The notes: generated from the sequence alone by a model not told the origin. DNA of 64,000 nucleotides from Variovorax gracilis (GCF_030317115.1 NZ_JASZYF010000023.1:31182-95181); one strand, 5' to 3'; shown: positions 33,893 to 42,732, counted from the stretch's first letter. Numbers and translations are program-made.

Positions 33893-34214
33893 CGGCCTCG
33901 CGCGGCCGGCCTTTTGCCGACCCGTTCACTTCGGGGGTCCACCCCTGCCAGCTTGGATTCATCTGCGCCGCGAATCGACGTCAGCGCCTCGCCCGCTTTC
34001 CGCAGATGGGCGCGTCGAACGGCCCACCTACACGCTGGCCATTCAGGGCGAAGCATGTCGAGTGAAATGGCGAGTCGTTCCGCGGGCAACGGCGACCTGT
34101 ACTGAAGCCCCTCAGGCCGCGCCAGCCGGGGTGGGGGAGTCGTGCGCGAGTTCCGCAAGCGGTTCCGATAAGTACCCCCGAAGCCACCGTGGCGGTGGAT
34201 AGATTGAGGGTGCG

Positions 34215-34235
34215 GGGCTATATTTTCTAGCCCCC
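34215..34235. repeat. Hairpin GGGGCTA/TAGCCCC
   Basis: Seven-base perfect stem with a seven-base AT-rich loop in otherwise GC-rich DNA, about 60 bases before the gene at 34294. It lacks a T tract on either side. It could be a regulatory element or operator. Confidence 0.4.
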
Positions 34236-34293
34236 TTAACGCGGCGACCGAGACCGGGATTTCAAGACGTGGATCCCCAACGGTTCAGAGGTT

Positions 34294-34545
34294 ATGGCCC
34301 AGGCTTCGCCTTCGCAGGTGCGCGCGGCGCTCGCGTTCGCGGCGGCCTGCGAGCGCCTCCACGATTCGTTGAGCACCCCAGGAGGGCACGCCACGCCTCC
34401 CGCCGGACCAGCGCAACGGCGCGACGCCTATCGGCTGGTGGTTGACGCGCTCGAGGCCGTTCGCGAGGCCTACGACATCGACGCGGCGGCGCCTCACTCC
34501 GATTGGCGATACGGCGCACCTCGCCGAGGTGGCAGCGGCCGATGA
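34294..34545 (+). CDS. Hypothetical protein (83 aa)
   Basis: Helical protein (SQVRAALAFAAACERLHDSL, then RDAYRLVVDALEAVREAYDID) ending in a basic tail. The ATG has AGAGG four bases upstream. No family recognised. It precedes a short reading frame and a GAF-like gene on the same strand, and could be the head of that unit. Confidence 0.6.
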   Translation: MAQASPSQVRAALAFAAACERLHDSLSTPGGHATPPAGPAQRRDAYRLVVDALEAVREAYDIDAAAPHSDWRYGAPRRGGSGR

Positions 34546-34728
34546 GCACCGCGCCGCGACCTCGTGGGGGTCGGCGCCGCCGAGGGCACCTGCCGCGCTG
34601 TCGACGATCCTGAAGGCACTGGCCGTGACCTTCCAGGCCCCCATCCTGGTGGCGCAGCGCACCCATGCCCAAAGCGTTGCAAACGCTCGTTCGCCTCATG
34701 GACAGCTGCGCGTCCATGCCGGTGAGCT

Positions 34729-34908
34729 ATGCGTGCGAAGGGCGGTTCGGGCGCGCGGGCCCGCATACCTGCCGTGCGGTTGCGGGACTTCGGCTTGCTC
34801 GTCGCCGACGAGTGCGCCGAGGTCGTCAGGGGATTCAGGCACGTCGACGAGCGCGATGCGGGCGACTCGATCCGGGAAGCCTTCGGCGACTGGTCGCGGC
34901 GAGCCTGA
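34729..34908 (+). CDS. Small ORF coupled to GAF-like gene
   Basis: A 59-codon frame starting MRAKGGSGARA whose second half reads like real protein (RDFGLLVADECAEVVRGFRH, DSIREAFGDWSRR). Its TGA overlaps the ATG of the next gene (TGATG at 34906-34910). The first ten or so residues are Arg/Gly-rich and may be wrong. A frame in the preceding 60 bases (MPKALQTLVRLMDSC) could once have been joined by a frameshift. Confidence 0.45.
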   Translation: MRAKGGSGARARIPAVRLRDFGLLVADECAEVVRGFRHVDERDAGDSIREAFGDWSRRA

Positions 34909-35360
34909 TGATCGACATTCCCTTCGAGGACCAGCTGCTGGCCTTCAAGGCGCGTCTGCAGCACGGCCTGGCCTCGGCGCTGGAACTGCTGAACGATCGA
35001 ACGAGCTTCCGCTACACGGCGCTGCACAGGGTCCGCGACGGCGCCTTGCACCCCGTGTGTGTCTTTGATCGCTGCGGCGAGAACCGCGCCTACCTGCACA
35101 GCGCCCTGCTGCTGAATGAGCTGGGCCGGCTCACCCTGGCTCGCGGCGACTTCGTCTCCTCGGACTGCCGCCAGGATCGTCGCCTCGGGCCCTTCGACAG
35201 CCCGATCCTCTCGCACTGCGGGTTGGTTCGGCGGCCGGCGGGCGGTGGGCCCGCGTGCGGCATCCTGTCCCACTTCGACATGGACCGCTGCGAAGTGAAA
35301 CCGTGCGAGCTCGCGTTCCTGCGTGCGGCTTCGCTGCTGCTGGTGGACTACGTGGGCTGA
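34908..35360 (+). CDS. GAF-like domain protein
   Basis: A 150-residue protein that looks like a stand-alone GAF sensor: an opening helix (FEDQLLAFKARLQHGLASALELL), strands around YTALHRVRDGALHPVCVFDR and a Cys-containing centre (GILSHFDMDRCEVKPCELAFL) ending in a helix. GAF domains bind small ligands or chromophores; none can be named here. Translationally coupled to the preceding small ORF. Confidence 0.6.
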   Translation: MIDIPFEDQLLAFKARLQHGLASALELLNDRTSFRYTALHRVRDGALHPVCVFDRCGENRAYLHSALLLNELGRLTLARGDFVSSDCRQDRRLGPFDSPILSHCGLVRRPAGGGPACGILSHFDMDRCEVKPCELAFLRAASLLLVDYVG

Positions 35361-36021
35361 CCTTGCGGCACCTCGCACGCTTGCGCGACAAAGGCGGCCG
35401 ATCTGTGGCGTACCTGCCGAGCGGGAGCCAGTCACGGCGATCGCGAAAGATCAGGAACGCGGGTGCCGACAGAACTTCCCGCCGCGACGCCTCCCCGTCG
35501 CGTTGTCATCCTTGAGGGGCTGAGCGCAGCTGTCGGTGCGAACCTGGCGCCGGAGCGATCATTCGATTGTCCATCTCGGCCTTTCCTGCACCTACCTGCG
35601 GCTCGCATCCCAGAGCACAAAGATGAGCGCAACCCAGCCCACAGCGACGAGGCAGGACAACACGACGATCGCTCTGGAAAGCCATTTCATCGCCGTAATG
35701 GTAGGGATCCCACCGCGTCTCATAGGGGAAGTTGTGACGAAAGGCCTTCAGCCGCGGGCAGGCGGGTGGCTCCTCGTGATGGACATCGGGGTCGCATGCG
35801 CGGACGCCGCCTCGGGCCAGGGGTTCCCGAAGGTCTGGGTCGAAGCCGCCGCACGCCGCCCCGCCTTCCACGGTGCCGACGGCAGCCTGCGGCCGTTGCG
35901 AGCCTGGCGCGCAAGTGGACCGAGGGGGTGCCTGAGCCATCATCAAAGGGGTTGCCTCCCTTGTGACACGCGAGCCGCTTGCGGTCTGGACAGCGCGCGC
36001 CCGCCTTGCCACACTGTCGCC
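35361..36021. other. Gene-poor stretch
   Basis: 661 bases without a clear gene on the plus strand. The only protein-like frame is a tiny membrane ORF on the minus strand (35592-35690). Confidence 0.4.
35592..35690 (-). CDS. Candidate 32-residue single-pass membrane protein
   Basis: Reads MKWLSRAIVVLSCLVAVGWV then ALIFVLWDASRR: a basic start, one perfect 22-residue membrane helix and a basic end. An in-frame Met 11 codons upstream (35723) would give 43 residues. Neither start has a good ribosome site, so expression is uncertain, but such a clean helix in noncoding GC-rich DNA is unusual. Confidence 0.4.
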   Translation of the reverse strand: MKWLSRAIVVLSCLVAVGWVALIFVLWDASRR

Positions 36022-36357
36022 ATGGCCATCCCCCACGCGTCATCCGGTCAGGTCGTGGACCTTGATGTGCTCGACGCCGAAGCATCAGAGACCTGCGCCG
36101 TCGTGAAGGACGGCGACATCGAGATCATGTGGCTGGTCCTGCCGGGCGGCAAGCAGATCCCTTCGCACGCCGTTTCCACGTCGATGACCTTGCAGTGCGT
36201 GCGCGGACGGGTCGAGGTGCTGGTGGACGGCATCACGAAGGTGCTGGCGGCTGACCAGGTCATGTACATCGCCAGCGGGTTGCCGCACGGCTTTCATGCG
36301 CTGGAAGAGAGCAGGATCCTGGTGACGTTGGTGCTGCCGGCCAGCCGTACCGACTGA
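36022..36357 (+). CDS. Cupin-domain protein
   Basis: A 111-residue single cupin barrel. The second-half motif appears as LPHGFHALEESRILVTLVLP; the first motif is PGGKQIPSHAVSTSMTLQCVRGRVEVLVDG, here split in two. One of the usual metal His residues in motif 1 (HxH) is reduced to a single His, so metal binding is doubtful. Members include small binding proteins and isomerases. Stands alone with weak upstream signals. Confidence 0.85.
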   Translation: MAIPHASSGQVVDLDVLDAEASETCAVVKDGDIEIMWLVLPGGKQIPSHAVSTSMTLQCVRGRVEVLVDGITKVLAADQVMYIASGLPHGFHALEESRILVTLVLPASRTD

Positions 36358-36475
36358 GCGAGGCAGGGCGCTGGCCGAGCGCATCGGCCTCGCCCCGATC
36401 AGTAGCACCTGACGACTTCGCTGGGGCCCGCTTGGTCGGCTTGCGAGCTCCTTGCCCGTCATGCCGCCCTGGTGG

Positions 36476-36698
36476 TCAATGCTTCCGAAGGTACTCGCGC
36501 ACACCTTCTGGGCGCTGTCGCCGACGACCGCGACGGCTTGAGCTGCTGCTCGGTGACGCCGAGCGACTCGGTCCAGCTGCGCACCTCGTGCGACTCCTTC
36601 AACGCGATGCGTTGGCGGTCCTGGCCGGTCTTCTTGGGATCGTCAGACCCGAGCGTCCCCTGCGATTGTGAGTCGAAGCGCGGCTCAGCCCGCGCCAT
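36476..36698 (-). pseudogene. Frameshifted DUF3606 gene
   Basis: The minus strand encodes KTGQDRQRIALKESHEVRSW and TESLGVTEQQLK, a typical DUF3606 start. The frame then breaks: one base missing near 36537-36540 puts AVAVVGDSAQKV in a second frame, and two extra bases near 36501-36504 put the perfect family ending VREYLRKH-stop in a third. The total length from the start (36698) to that stop is 223 bases, not a multiple of three. Two indels within 40 bases make this a decayed gene unless the assembly is wrong. Confidence 0.75.
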
Positions 36699-36801
36699 GG
36701 ACTGGATACGGTTCACCCCCATGCCGTCGATCGACCATTGCCCTTTATGCTCCTTTTCCTGACAGCAAGAGCCCAGGTCCTGTGGGAACGTATGCTGATT
36801 C

Positions 36802-37422
36802 ATGGAACTCCACGACTTCCCGCCGATGCTGTTCATCGAACGTCCGCTGCCTTTCGACGCCCCGGGATGGGTGTGGGAGATCAAGCTCGACGGATGGCGC
36901 ATGACCGCGATGTTCGGTGACGGGCACTGCCGACTGCGCACGCGCAACGGTGCCAACGCCACGGCCTGGTTCCCAGAGGTTGCCAGCAGTCTCGCGCGGG
37001 TACCGGGCGGTCCCTACATCGTCGACGGGGAGGTCTGTGTCTTCGACGATCTGGGTCGCAGCAACTTCGACCGACTACAGAAGCGGGGGCTGCGCAAGCG
37101 CTGGGTCGAGGGTGGCGATCATGTCGGCTACGCCATCTTCGACATCATGGTCGACCATCGCATCAACGTGCTCAACTTGGAGCTCCTGCAGCGCAAGGCC
37201 ATCCTGGGTGAACTCCTGGACCCCTGCCCCGACCACGTGCTCACGGTCGGGTATTTTGATTCCGACGTCGAGCGTGTCTTCGACGACGCCGTGCTCGGCC
37301 TGGAACTTGAGGGCCTGGTCGCCAAGAAGGCGGACAGCCGCTACTTTCCGGGCGGAAGATCGCGCGACTGGGTGAAAGTGAAGCGCAAGGGCGCCGTGTC
37401 AGCGCAGCGGTCCGAGCCGTAG
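36802..37422 (+). CDS. Minimal ATP-dependent DNA ligase (adenylation domain only)
   Basis: A 206-residue protein consisting only of the nucleotidyltransferase domain. Motif I: catalytic Lys28 in EIKLDGWR. Then RNGANATAWFPE, the VDGEVCVFDD motif, FDIM, EGLVAKKADSRYFPG and motif V WVKVKR. It ends there, without the OB-fold that LigD's ligase and LigC have. It may be a small accessory ligase acting with another partner, or a non-ligating adenylase. Third ATP-dependent ligase gene in the window. A strong ribosome site is not visible. Confidence 0.85.
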   Translation: MELHDFPPMLFIERPLPFDAPGWVWEIKLDGWRMTAMFGDGHCRLRTRNGANATAWFPEVASSLARVPGGPYIVDGEVCVFDDLGRSNFDRLQKRGLRKRWVEGGDHVGYAIFDIMVDHRINVLNLELLQRKAILGELLDPCPDHVLTVGYFDSDVERVFDDAVLGLELEGLVAKKADSRYFPGGRSRDWVKVKRKGAVSAQRSEP

Positions 37423-37448
37423 AGAAGTGGCCGTGGCGATTCATCCCC

Positions 37449-38399
37449 ATGACTCTTGATCACGCAAGACAAGCAATGAGGACGGCCATCAAGATGGCCC
37501 TGCCCTATGGGATGGTTCGTGCTGTCCAGATGTCGCGTGAGCGCAGGCAACTCCTTGCTGTCCTCGATCAGGCTTCGGGCACTCTCACGCGCCTGGCAGG
37601 CCAGGTCGACGCGCTCGAGGCCGAGCGCCGTCGACGCGACGAGCTTGCGCGAGCGGCTTCCGAGGCGGACGCCGCTGCACTGGCAGCACGGCTGGAAACG
37701 GAGCGCGAAGCCTTCGGGCGCAATGAAATCGTGGTGAACGGAAAGCGCATCCATTCAAGGGCAGAAGCGCCACTGATCGATTTCCAGATCGACGGCCACG
37801 ACAATGCCATCCTGATCCACCCGCCCACAGGGCCCGGCACCCTTCACGTCGCCACTCGACCCGGCACGGTGGGGTGCCGACTCGAGTTTGGCGCCGCCAA
37901 CCGAATCGCTTCAAACGTCTTCGTGACCTTCTTCGAGAGCGGCGGAAAATGCGCCAGGGAATCGATTGTCAGCATTGGAGATGGCAACTGGTTCAACGGC
38001 AACGTGCACGTCCTTGCCGGAATATCCCCGTCCACTGTGGTCCGCATCGGCAGCGAGAACCTTTTTGCTGACAACATCCAGATTGTGGGAGCCGTCGAAC
38101 ATCTGACCTACAACGTTGCGTCCATGGCCCGAGAGAGCATCGAGCACGGCGTCAGGATTGAGGACCGCGTATGGGTGTGCAAGGACGTACTGATCTACAA
38201 CAAGTCAGAGATCGCGTCTGACAACGTGGTGGCCGCACGCGCCGTGACCAATAAGAGGTTCGACGAGAGCAACACGATCATTGCGGGCTCTCCAGCCAAG
38301 GTCACGAAGCGCGGGATCCGGTGGCACCTCAACACCACGGACGACTATCTGTCTGGCGTTGGTCCGCTGGAGGCTTCGAGGCCCAGCGCTACGACGTAG
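37449..38399 (+). CDS. Left-handed beta-helix acyltransferase-like protein
   Basis: A 316-residue protein. Residues 20-95 are a charged coiled coil (LAGQVDALEAERRRRDELARAA). From about 150 hexapeptide-repeat turns appear (VSIGDGNWFNGNVHVLAG, VRIGSENLFADNIQIVG, VRIEDRVWVCKDVLIY), ending in the typical acetyltransferase close AGSPAKVTKRGIRW. Likely transfers acyl groups to a sugar or small molecule. GC content looks slightly lower than its neighbours and no glycan cluster is near, so it may have been acquired. Confidence 0.82.
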   Translation: MTLDHARQAMRTAIKMALPYGMVRAVQMSRERRQLLAVLDQASGTLTRLAGQVDALEAERRRRDELARAASEADAAALAARLETEREAFGRNEIVVNGKRIHSRAEAPLIDFQIDGHDNAILIHPPTGPGTLHVATRPGTVGCRLEFGAANRIASNVFVTFFESGGKCARESIVSIGDGNWFNGNVHVLAGISPSTVVRIGSENLFADNIQIVGAVEHLTYNVASMARESIEHGVRIEDRVWVCKDVLIYNKSEIASDNVVAARAVTNKRFDESNTIIAGSPAKVTKRGIRWHLNTTDDYLSGVGPLEASRPSATT

Positions 38400-38816
38400 A
38401 CCCTGTGTCGAGCGCGCCATGCCCGCCGTCGTTGTCGCCGTCGCCGCCCAGCGGCTCGCGCGACCGGCTTTCCCGTCCAAGCGCCGCGCGAGCCCTCGAC
38501 AAAATGGCTCGAGCCATTGAAGAGGCCTGTCTGCGGGACTAGGACTACCATGGGTTGCGCACCGTGTGGTGCGCCGAGCCACAACGCCCGCAGGGGCGGA
38601 CAGTTGCCACGTGCCAGGAGACGGACTTCAGCGGCACGCTCCATCGTGCCTTTGCGGATGAGCCTCAGTCGCATGCGGCGGGATCGATCGCGTGGCCGCC
38701 TTGACTCGCTCGAGGCCGCACTTGCGTCGGGCCAGTCCTTGACCGAAGCGCTAAGGATCCTTGGGGCGGTCGCTCGGCGTTCCGATCGCGGAACCCCTCC
38801 GGACGAAGGTCGAGGG
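38400..38816. other. Intergenic stretch
   Basis: 417 bases between convergent genes. One frame contains LDSLEAALASGQSLTEALRI, which reads like protein but has no clear start or context. Nothing else recognised. Confidence 0.3.
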
Positions 38817-39236
38817 TCATGGTGGCCGGCTTCTCCCGTCAACGGCGCCCGCCAACGGCGGCGGCGGCTCGGGACGCGCCCACAGCCAGGCAGCCACGAG
38901 CACCATGCACAGCGGCACGGCAACCCGGGCGGCGGAGGGCACGGGCAGGAACTGCACCAAGATCGCACTGCCCAGCATCCCGATGCTGGCCGCCCATTTG
39001 GCGCTGCGCGGCACGAAGCCGCCCTCGCGCCATTGACGGACATGCACCCCGTAGCGCGGATGTCCGACCAGCCACGACTCCAGCGCCGGCCAGCCATGCC
39101 CCGCGGCCCAGGCGGCGACCAGCACGAAAGGCACTGTCGGCATGACCGGCAGGAAAATGCCCACCAGTCCAAGCAGCAGGCACAGCACGGCCAACGTGCG
39201 CCACAGCAATCGCGTGAAGACGGCGCGCAGGTGCAT
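38817..39236 (-). CDS. DUF454 (YbaN) family inner-membrane protein
   Basis: A 139-residue membrane protein with the DUF454 signature: RTLAVLCLLLGLVGIFLPVMPTVPFVL, then WAAGHGWPALESWLVGHPRYG and RQWREGGFVPRSAKWAA, then two more hydrophobic segments. Function unknown. Its ATG shares one base with the stop of the upstream gene (TGATG), so translation is coupled. Confidence 0.9.
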   Translation of the reverse strand: MHLRAVFTRLLWRTLAVLCLLLGLVGIFLPVMPTVPFVLVAAWAAGHGWPALESWLVGHPRYGVHVRQWREGGFVPRSAKWAASIGMLGSAILVQFLPVPSAARVAVPLCMVLVAAWLWARPEPPPPLAGAVDGRSRPP

Positions 39237-39562
39237 CACGCCGTCGATCCTTCGGGGCGGACAGGTGAACGGGGCGTGGGGGGCCAAGGCTTGCCGCCCG
39301 TGGCGACGGTGCCATGCGCGGTCTCGAGGTGAACGGGCCTTCCAGCGCGCCCGCGACCAAGAGCCGTCGCGATCGATTCGATGCGATGGAAGTGCGCTTC
39401 GCATGCATTCACAGGGGAATCCGGACCCGGCCTCGCGCCGAAGACATCGGGCAGGGCCTCCTCCGAAACGTCAGCGAGGACCCGCGGCCCGTCGACGCCC
39501 TGCGGACGGATCACGAACCGCACGGTGCCCAACTCAAAGCAATGCATCGCCTCGCGCTTCAT
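39236..39562 (-). CDS. Small protein, possibly DUF1488 family
   Basis: A 108-residue cytosolic protein. The part VRFVIRPQGVDGPRVLADVSEEALPDVF and HFHRIESIATALGRGR, split by a charged loop, resembles DUF1488 by order of features, but the match is from memory and weak. The start at 39562 has AGGAG six bases upstream; a Met two codons earlier touches the ribosome site. Coupled to the DUF454 gene. Confidence 0.6.
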   Translation of the reverse strand: MKREAMHCFELGTVRFVIRPQGVDGPRVLADVSEEALPDVFGARPGPDSPVNACEAHFHRIESIATALGRGRAGRPVHLETAHGTVATGGKPWPPTPRSPVRPEGSTA

Positions 39563-40197
39563 CGTCATCTCCTGATGCTGTTGCTCGTCACCTTGTCTCG
39601 CCCGTCCGAGGTCCGTCGTGGGAAGACGTTGTCGCCGCGTGTGGGCGAGCGCCTTCTCGATCGCCAGCGCCGCTCACCTCCCACGCGCTTGCGTGCGATG
39701 CGGCACTGTCGTGACATGGCCACTGCCGAAACAATGCAGTCAGGGCGTTCACGTATTCGCGAATGCCCGTTCAGGCCCCTGCATGGTCCGCCCCGAAGGG
39801 TGCAGTGTGACACTCAGGATCCGAGCGGTGAATCCGGGGCGACTGCGGCGGCAGCGCACCGGCCGGCCGCACGAACGGGTGATGGTCTCCTCCGGGGCCG
39901 TTGAACCCGCGCTGGCGTGTCTCGACCGGTGCGGTCGCGACCTGGCGCAAGGACGCGCATGGTGGGCAGCGCCGCAAGGGGCGCGCCGCCCCAGTGGCGT
40001 GCGGTGGCGCACCCCGGGCTCGAAGCCCGGCCCTGGCGTGCAGCGGCAGCCGAGGGCGGCGATGAACGCACGGCAGCAGCGGCCACGCAACGTCCGGTTG
40101 TGCAGTTGTTCTCGTTGGCCCGCTGATTTGCAGTCCAGGCCTCGGGCGGCTGAAAGTTCCGCAAGAATCCGGCAATTCCCCCCACTCGCCTTCTCCG
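39563..40197. other. Gene-free stretch with GC palindromes
   Basis: 635 bases with no supported gene. A 17-base hairpin CCGGGCT-CGA-AGCCCGG lies near 40014-40030 and other GC-rich inverted repeats surround it. No T run follows. Confidence 0.4.
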
Positions 40198-41691
40198 TTG
40201 TTCCATTCATCTCACACATTGCGCCAAGGCCTCGAGGCCGACGCGCTGTCCAAGGGGGCGATTCGCACTGTCCCCACTGACCGCGACGCGGATTCTGCGC
40301 GCACCGATCCCGGGGCCGGCATTCCTCCCGGCGTGATCGTGCCGGCACGACTGCAAGCCATCCATCAAGCGCTCTTCGACAGCTTTCTCGAGGACACGGT
40401 TTTCCGCCAACTCGTCAGCGGTGGACTGATGCTCCTGCTTGCGGTCTTCTGCTGGAGCTACGAGGCGTCTGGTTTCCTCATGGTCTGGCTGCTGATCGGC
40501 CTGGGGACGGTGAGCCATCGTTCGCGGTGCGAGCGCGCCTACCGGAACGAGGCGCTGCCGTTGGACGCCCCCAGGAGGCGGACGGACTTTGTGCGCCGCA
40601 TGGTTCCCGTCTACACGGTCCAGGGTGCGGTCTGGGGCGCGTCCCTGCTGTTCTTCTTCGATCGCATCGAGCCTTACAGCCAGTTCGCGTGCTGGCTCAT
40701 TCTCGCGTGCGTCGCCTCCGCCCCGCTCACCAGCGTGGCGCTGGTTCCGCGGCTCCTGCGCGCTTACACGAACTCTCTGTTCCTGGTCCTGCTGGGCTGC
40801 CTGATCACCACCGTCGCCCTGCGGTCCGGCGCGCTGCGCGACGTGAACGTGCTGTTCTTGGCCTTGCCCGTGTTTCATTGGTGGCTGCTGGCGCGCTATG
40901 GCCGCTTCATCTTTCGTCGGCAGGCGGCGCAATTCGGCGAACGGTACGACCTGACGGTGAGGGAAAAGGAGGCTCAGGCCGCGATCGGCATGAAGAACCG
41001 CTTCCTCGCGGCGGCCGCTCATGATCTGCGCCAACCGGTCAGCGCCCTGTCGCTGTACGCCGAATTTCTCCTGGAGAGCCCCGAACTGCACCTCGAACTG
41101 GCGCCCAAGATCGCGAGCGCCACGCTCGCGGTGAAAAACCTTTTCGAATCCCTCTTCGATCTCGCCTCCCTGGACAGCGGTCAGATCCTGCTCGACGTCG
41201 AAGAGGTTCCGCTGAGGGCGGTTCTGGAGGGGCTGCGCGTACAGTTCGAGCCGCTGGCGGCAGCGAGCAAGGTCGAACTGCGGGTGCGGCATTCGGATGC
41301 GACCCTCGTGACGGATGTCGTGCGCTTGCGACGGATGGCCGGCAACATTCTGTCGAATGCAATCAAGTACAGCCCGGCCGGAACCAAGGTCCTTCTCGCC
41401 GCGCGCGTGCACGCACGCCAAGTACGCATCGAGGTCTGGGACCAGGGGCACGGCATCGGTCACGACGACCTGGGCAAGATCTTCGAGGAGTTCTATCGGG
41501 TCGACCGGCCCGAACTGCCGTCGGTCGAAGGCGTCGGACTCGGTCTTTCGATCGTGTCGCGCCTGTCACACGTCCTGAAGACCCGCATTTCGGTCGACTC
41601 GCGCGTCGGCCGCGGCACCCGCTTCCGCCTCGAACTGAACGACCTCGACCAGGCCGACGCACGCCATGCGGCTTCGCGCGACGTCGGTTGA
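40198..41691 (+). CDS. Membrane-bound sensor histidine kinase
   Basis: Up to 497 residues from a TTG; the true start may be TTG 40219 or GTG 40333, since the first 45 residues are polar and lack a ribosome site. Five to six membrane segments fill about 75-225 (LVSGGLMLLLAVFCWSY, FACWLILACVASAPLTSVAL, SLFLVLLGCLITTVAL). HisKA box with His275 in AAAAHDLRQPVSALSLY, N box NILSNAIKYSP, DQGHGIG and GVGLGLSIVSRL. Resembles the sensor part of RpfC/BarA-like kinases of Burkholderiales but has no receiver. It is convergent with a LuxR-type regulator, its likely partner by position. Confidence 0.9.
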   Translation: MFHSSHTLRQGLEADALSKGAIRTVPTDRDADSARTDPGAGIPPGVIVPARLQAIHQALFDSFLEDTVFRQLVSGGLMLLLAVFCWSYEASGFLMVWLLIGLGTVSHRSRCERAYRNEALPLDAPRRRTDFVRRMVPVYTVQGAVWGASLLFFFDRIEPYSQFACWLILACVASAPLTSVALVPRLLRAYTNSLFLVLLGCLITTVALRSGALRDVNVLFLALPVFHWWLLARYGRFIFRRQAAQFGERYDLTVREKEAQAAIGMKNRFLAAAAHDLRQPVSALSLYAEFLLESPELHLELAPKIASATLAVKNLFESLFDLASLDSGQILLDVEEVPLRAVLEGLRVQFEPLAAASKVELRVRHSDATLVTDVVRLRRMAGNILSNAIKYSPAGTKVLLAARVHARQVRIEVWDQGHGIGHDDLGKIFEEFYRVDRPELPSVEGVGLGLSIVSRLSHVLKTRISVDSRVGRGTRFRLELNDLDQADARHAASRDVG

Positions 41692-41858
41692 CGGCACCAT
41701 CCGTCGCGGATCACGTCCCGCCCGGCGACGAGCAAAAGACGCCGCCAGTGCGGGCGACCTGCTCACCGTTCATTCGTCGGGGCAGCGGGCGACCCCGCAC
41801 GGGCGAGAAAACGCGGACGCATCATTCTCGGACCGGCGCCGTCGAGCCTGCAGCGGGC

Positions 41859-42512
41859 TCATCGTACGGGGGCTTCGGTCTCGGCCCACCCGTTGCCATG
41901 CGGATCGTCGGCGTCCAGGAGAATGAAGGCGTGGACCAGCGCAGGCACGGAATCCACGGCCAGCTTCTTCAACGCGGACGCTCGATGGTTCTTCACGGTG
42001 CGCTCGGCGATGCCGAGTTCTTCGGCGATGTCCCGGTTTCGATGGCCCTGGCAGACAGAGCGCGCGACCCACTGTTCCTCATAGGTCAGGGAGGCATATC
42101 GTTTCTTCAGCGATGCGAGCCTGGATGCCCGGTCGCTTTGCCTGCGGGTGCGCGCAATGGCCGTGTCGATGGCGTCGCACAGCACCTGCTGCGCGACCGG
42201 CAGGAGGAGGAAATCCGAGACCCCCTTCTTCATCGCCGCGATGACGTCGGCAGGGTCCGGCCGCGTGGCGAGGACCACGACGGCGACTGCGTCGGCGCTC
42301 GTGCGCGCCAGCAGGACGGGAAGCGCGTCCAGGTTGCCCGGGACATCGAGGTCGACGAGAACGCAGCCCACCTCGGGACCCCCATGCCGTTGCTGCTCGC
42401 CCCCTGCGTGACAGTTTTCGCATGCCCGCACGCGATGCCCCGCTCGACGAAGCGATCGCGAGAGCGGCCCGGGAACTGCAGTCGGCCCTATCCATTGCAC
42501 AACAGCCATCAC
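41859..42512 (-). CDS. LuxR-type response regulator with degenerate receiver
   Basis: A 217-residue regulator. The C-terminal LuxR/FixJ helix-turn-helix is intact: LTYEEQWVARSVCQGHRNRD, IAEELGIAERTVKNHRASAL. The receiver is degenerate: the N-terminal acidic pair is missing (VVQWIGPTA), the phospho-acceptor Asp is plausible in CVLVDLDVPG, and the conserved Lys before Pro is replaced (FLLLPV instead of FxxKP). It is therefore probably not switched by normal phosphorylation. Convergent with the membrane kinase. Confidence 0.87.
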   Translation of the reverse strand: MMAVVQWIGPTAVPGPLSRSLRRAGHRVRACENCHAGGEQQRHGGPEVGCVLVDLDVPGNLDALPVLLARTSADAVAVVVLATRPDPADVIAAMKKGVSDFLLLPVAQQVLCDAIDTAIARTRRQSDRASRLASLKKRYASLTYEEQWVARSVCQGHRNRDIAEELGIAERTVKNHRASALKKLAVDSVPALVHAFILLDADDPHGNGWAETEAPVR

Positions 42513-42732
42513 CCCTCCAAGGAAATAAGCGGGTCCGCACCGGGGCCCGGACGCCGCCTGCGTTGCGAGACGGAATCATCCATCGCCAGCCCGACACTGG
42601 CACGGTCCAGCGGCGAGGAAACTGCCGATTGACAGCTGCTTCAGGGGATGGTGGCGCGCGGTAGCCATCGTTGCACTTGCGCCCGGGAGGCGGATATCCG
42701 TTGTTGCGCCCCCGTTGGCGGTATCGTGAGCC

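Larger units (their letters stand above)
32906..34293. other. Long gene-poor stretch
   Basis: Nearly 1.4 kb in which no reading frame shows a recognisable protein. Contains a promoter-like sequence and strong terminator that may bound a small RNA (33795-33892). Further right are a CCACCG/CGGTGG hairpin near 34183-34197 and a GGGGCTA/TAGCCCC hairpin at 34215-34235. No tRNA detected. Confidence 0.5.

Noticed and set aside
34240..34280. Possible tRNA-like sequence
   Set aside because: No cloverleaf could be folded and no anticodon arm was seen.
40014..40030. REP-type repeat element
   Set aside because: Only one copy of the palindrome seen in the window, so a repeat family cannot be supported.
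39749..40348. 199-codon minus-strand frame before the membrane kinase
   Set aside because: Arg/Gly/Pro-rich translation with no domain or ribosome site; overlaps GC palindromes.
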